Source: a bacterium
GTDB taxonomy: Bacteria; Chlamydiota; Chlamydiia; Chlamydiales; JAFEGQ01
DNA: 8,947 nt
Assembly: GCA_021809305.1 (NCBI GenBank)
Contig: JAKBAF010000029.1
Span: forward strand, 1 to 8,947
Direction of reading: 5' to 3'
Each line of letters starts with the position of its first letter. Within the stretch, counting starts at the first letter, position 1. Below the pieces are notes generated by a model that saw only the letters and a program-made list of their open reading frames with translations, was not told where the DNA came from and ran no database searches. Shown here piece after piece: positions 6,625 through 8,947 of the stretch. Made by a program: the position numbers and the translations under genes.

Positions 6625-8730
6625 TCAAACGGCTGAACGGTCGCGCTTGCGCTCCTCTTCAGTGACAACAGGCTCCTTGGCCGCACGCCTCCTAAGGACC
6701 TCTTTCTTATCATCCAGTGTTAGGGCAAGGCCATTACCATCGACCATGGCAAAAATCTTAACTCTACTCTCCTCGAGCCCCTGCTCAGCCGCACGCCAAA
6801 CACCTGATAGCTCGGGCGTATCCCTCTCACCTTGCACGCATGCACGGTTCAGACCCTCCCACACCCTCGCCATCTCATCTAGGAGCTTATCTCCTGCTGC
6901 CAATATACCTACCGCACCAGGGAGTTGACACTTACGTGCACGCCTAAAGATTGAGACTGTTTTTGGATCTTTTGACGCGCTAGTAAGATCTCTTTGATAT
7001 TCTGCAACGCGTCTCTGCAACTTTCCAAGCTTCTCCCCTAACTCCCCTTGCCAGTGAGTGAGGTAGTCCTTAACACAGACCTTCCAACGCCCTTCAAGAA
7101 ACTCGATAGCAGCTCCCTGGTCAACCTCGTTAAGGCAGGCAAAGACCATCGCCTCGCACCGCTGCTTCGCGATAAGAATTCTACCGAGGTCGTTATGCAA
7201 AAATGATTTCATACTTAAGCCCGCTTGCAAGACAAGCTCTTTCTTCCTCACCTCGTACTTTTCGATGAAGAGCAGCGTCACCCAAGGCGCAAGCTCAGCT
7301 CTCTTTTTCTCAAGACGGTCAAGCTCGCCCCACCAAGCGGGAACTCCCTCGCTAGGGGGATGCGCCAAAACAAGGGCTTTGGCCTCTGCTAACCGGTTAA
7401 AGAGCCCCTCTAGTTGCCGCCAATCTGCCATCTTACCGCTCATCTCGCGCGTCCCTTCACCACCAATGGCAAGCTCCCACTTCCTGAGCTCGCGGTAGAG
7501 TGGGCCCGCCAAGGTCTCATCCTCTCCTGGCGCTGGCACCTTCGCTACTTTCTCTAGCCAAAGGAGAGCGTAACTTCCCAATTTGAGGCGGGATTCGCCA
7601 AACTTGGCAGGATCACTCTGCCTACCGAGGAGCTCTTGGTGCAAAACATTCCACCTCTCTTCCTGCGCATTGATCGCAACCTCTAAACCCTTTAGCGTGC
7701 CCGGGCGGAGGGCGATGGCCGGAGCTCCGGTATGGGAAGAGACAACAGGCTGAAAGTCTTTAATGGCAGATTTATGCGAGAGCGTTTCAATAGATCGGCG
7801 AACGGTTGTGAAGAGATGATCCAGCTCTGCTAGGTTTGCACCTAAGGCGCGCTCCATTACTACCTGAGCGCTCCGATCAAGACGATCAAGGGCGGGCTTT
7901 TGCAAGCGATATTCACGGCGAAGTTCTGCTTCATTAACAGCTGATGAACAGCCAATTGAACGGAGGTAATTTCGCTTTTGTTGAATTGTCTCCTTTAAGG
8001 TAAAGAAGTCATAGGGAGGGGCAAGCCTCATCTCAGGATCTAAGGGCCGAGGCGCCTCTCCAGGACGAGCGGGCTCAAGTGCATGCTCCAGAGCCACAAG
8101 GAAGTCGTAGACAGGCGCAATTTTATCAAACTCCTCTCGCTCCCTTACTTCCTGTGCGCTTAGCCCCTTGGCGCGGCTGCACCAAAGAGAGAGAAGCGCC
8201 CCACTACCGGTCGTTCCCCAAATAAAAATAGCCTGTCTGGGCGCTAAGGTAGGGGTGCGGGTGAGCGCGAACAGAAGTGAGCCAAGGGTGATGCCATATC
8301 GCGCAACAAACTCTAAACAGGGTCTCACAACAGGAACGCCCTTTCCACTACTCGACGCCCGCCTATAGTCCCAAATAAGAAGAGAGAGAGTAGTAACAGG
8401 GATGGCTGCATAGAGCCGAGGAGAGAAGGGAACTCCTTGCAACTTGACCGATAGCAGTGAAAGAGAGGCTGCGATAGAGACTCCACCAATTGAGATCAAG
8501 ATCCCTTGCATTGCATAGATACGCTTTAGTTTTGCGGACGTCTCATTTAATTCATGGATTTCGCCCTTAAGCTGGGAGAAGGCTGCAAGAACTGCCTCCT
8601 TTTTTTCATTGCCTTGATCCTGGCAGCAGGTATAGTAATTAATCCCCTCGCGTTCATGCTGACTCGATCTCCAGAGACGAGCCACAATAACACTACAAGC
8701 CGGGGCCAGGACAGCAACCGCTAACTCCAT
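6625..8730 (-). CDS. Large multi-pass membrane protein with long helical C-terminal domain, unknown function
   Basis: I do not recognise this 701-residue protein. The N-terminus is hydrophobic (~1-20, MELAVAVLAPACSVIVARLW). A charged helix with heptad-like spacing follows (~43-72), then two pairs of membrane segments: ~71-95 with ~104-122, and ~141-159 with ~166-184. Residues ~190-701 are soluble, helix-rich and full of Leu/Glu/Arg, with no catalytic motif I can see. The tail is very basic and acidic (RRRAAKEPVVTEEERKRDRS). Paired hydrophobic hairpins with coiled-coil flanks are the hallmark of chlamydial inclusion-membrane (Inc) proteins. If the host is chlamydia-like, that is a candidate role, but it is inference only. 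The ATG at 8730-8728 has GAGG 7 nt upstream (8741-8738), a good ribosome-binding site. The gene stands alone, convergent to the YfgM-like gene, with no nearby terminator. Confidence 0.85.
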   Translation of the reverse strand: MELAVAVLAPACSVIVARLWRSSQHEREGINYYTCCQDQGNEKKEAVLAAFSQLKGEIHELNETSAKLKRIYAMQGILISIGGVSIAASLSLLSVKLQGVPFSPRLYAAIPVTTLSLLIWDYRRASSSGKGVPVVRPCLEFVARYGITLGSLLFALTRTPTLAPRQAIFIWGTTGSGALLSLWCSRAKGLSAQEVREREEFDKIAPVYDFLVALEHALEPARPGEAPRPLDPEMRLAPPYDFFTLKETIQQKRNYLRSIGCSSAVNEAELRREYRLQKPALDRLDRSAQVVMERALGANLAELDHLFTTVRRSIETLSHKSAIKDFQPVVSSHTGAPAIALRPGTLKGLEVAINAQEERWNVLHQELLGRQSDPAKFGESRLKLGSYALLWLEKVAKVPAPGEDETLAGPLYRELRKWELAIGGEGTREMSGKMADWRQLEGLFNRLAEAKALVLAHPPSEGVPAWWGELDRLEKKRAELAPWVTLLFIEKYEVRKKELVLQAGLSMKSFLHNDLGRILIAKQRCEAMVFACLNEVDQGAAIEFLEGRWKVCVKDYLTHWQGELGEKLGKLQRRVAEYQRDLTSASKDPKTVSIFRRARKCQLPGAVGILAAGDKLLDEMARVWEGLNRACVQGERDTPELSGVWRAAEQGLEESRVKIFAMVDGNGLALTLDDKKEVLRRRAAKEPVVTEEERKRDRSAV

Positions 8731-8820
8731 CTAAAAGCCTCAATAAAAATTGGCATTGCGATAATTTTCGCATAGTCGGGCAAAAGATTCAATAGAAAAC
8801 AAATAATGAGGTAATAAAAT

Positions 8821-8920
8821 TACTATTAGGAGGTGATTGCAAAAGTCCAGTTTAACCGATTTTTAGGTGATTTTATCCGAGATTTGCAATTCTGCATAAA
8901 TTCGCATGCTCCTAAGAGTA
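8821..8920. repeat. Imperfect 12-bp inverted repeat flanking the right-edge region
   Basis: TACTATTAGGAG (8821-8832) and CTCCTAAGAGTA (8909-8920) are reverse complements with one mismatch. The left copy is embedded in AGGAGGTGAT, a near-perfect complement of the 16S rRNA 3' end, with no start codon at usable spacing. It overlaps the loop of the 19-bp repeat below, so alternative foldings are possible. Confidence 0.4.
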
Positions 8921-8943
8921 GGGGATTTATGCAGAATTGCAAA
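8883..8943. repeat. Perfect 19-bp inverted repeat with 23-base loop at the window edge
   Basis: TTTGCAATTCTGCATAAAT (8883-8901) is the exact reverse complement of 8925-8943. Inside the loop, CTCCTA and TAGGGG around an AGAG tetraloop can extend the fold. No T-run follows before the window ends, so a terminator is not shown. A repeat element or the inverted end of a mobile element continuing past 8947 is more likely. A related GATTGCAAA occurs at 8835-8843. Confidence 0.8.
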
Positions 8944-8947
8944 GATC

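Larger units (their letters stand above)
8731..8947. other. AT-rich intergenic region upstream of the 701-residue gene
   Basis: Base composition drops sharply compared with the genes. Promoter elements for the 8730 gene should lie here, but I find no convincing -35/-10 pair. A 5-bp stem, TGCGA/TCGCA (8757-8772), straddles the likely promoter area. The right half consists of repeats. A plus-strand frame is open from 8830 to the window end, but it crosses the inverted repeat and is not called as a gene. Confidence 0.6.

Noticed and set aside
8883..8943. Right-edge hairpin considered as a terminator or a CRISPR repeat
   Set aside because: No T-run is visible before the window end, and only one pair of arms exists, with no regular repeat-spacer spacing.
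1..8947. tRNA, rRNA, riboswitch or transposase genes
   Set aside because: I looked through both strands and found no cloverleaf, conserved rRNA segment, known riboswitch core or transposase motif.

Overview
The window carries a cryptic Bat (Bacteroides aerotolerance-type) operon on the minus strand, a divergent plus-strand gene for a small membrane protein, and a large minus-strand gene for a multi-pass membrane protein. Base composition is near 50% GC in the genes. The last ~210 bases are clearly AT-rich. No gene here fixes the taxonomy. The batA-batB-TPR-batD order, the signal peptides and the last gene's paired hydrophobic hairpins fit a Gram-negative bacterium, and a chlamydia-like (PVC superphylum) organism is my tentative guess. 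Spirochaetes, Bacteroidetes or other PVC bacteria are not excluded.

Layout. Positions 5395 down to 1 (minus strand) hold four tightly packed genes: batA (von Willebrand A, intact MIDAS), batB (second von Willebrand A, intact MIDAS), a very large secreted TPR protein in the batC/batE slot, and the N-terminal 183 codons of batD, cut by the window edge. The junctions are a 1-nt gap, an 8-nt overlap and a 7-nt overlap, so the genes are almost certainly co-transcribed and translationally coupled. Positions 5396-5823 hold no convincing gene. They contain a striking nested inverted-repeat structure: perfect 31-bp arms inside imperfect 25-bp arms, plus several smaller hairpins. This looks like a MITE-like or dispersed palindromic element placed between the divergent genes. 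Position 5824 starts a plus-strand gene for a single-pass membrane protein with a helical, TPR-like outer domain, similar in layout to YfgM. It ends 15 nt from the end of the convergent 701-residue membrane protein (6625-8730, minus). The right edge (8731-8947) is a non-coding AT-rich stretch with a second, unrelated perfect 19-bp inverted repeat and a further imperfect one, probably a repeat or mobile-element end.

How they work together. BatA and BatB are expected to be membrane-anchored von Willebrand A proteins presenting their metal-binding domains on the extracytoplasmic side. The TPR protein and BatD are expected to be exported partners. In other bacteria such operons usually sit beside a MoxR AAA+ ATPase and a DUF58 protein. 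Neither lies immediately upstream of batA here. The molecular job of Bat complexes is still poorly understood, so this locus, with its oversized TPR partner, is the best candidate for unusual biology in the window.
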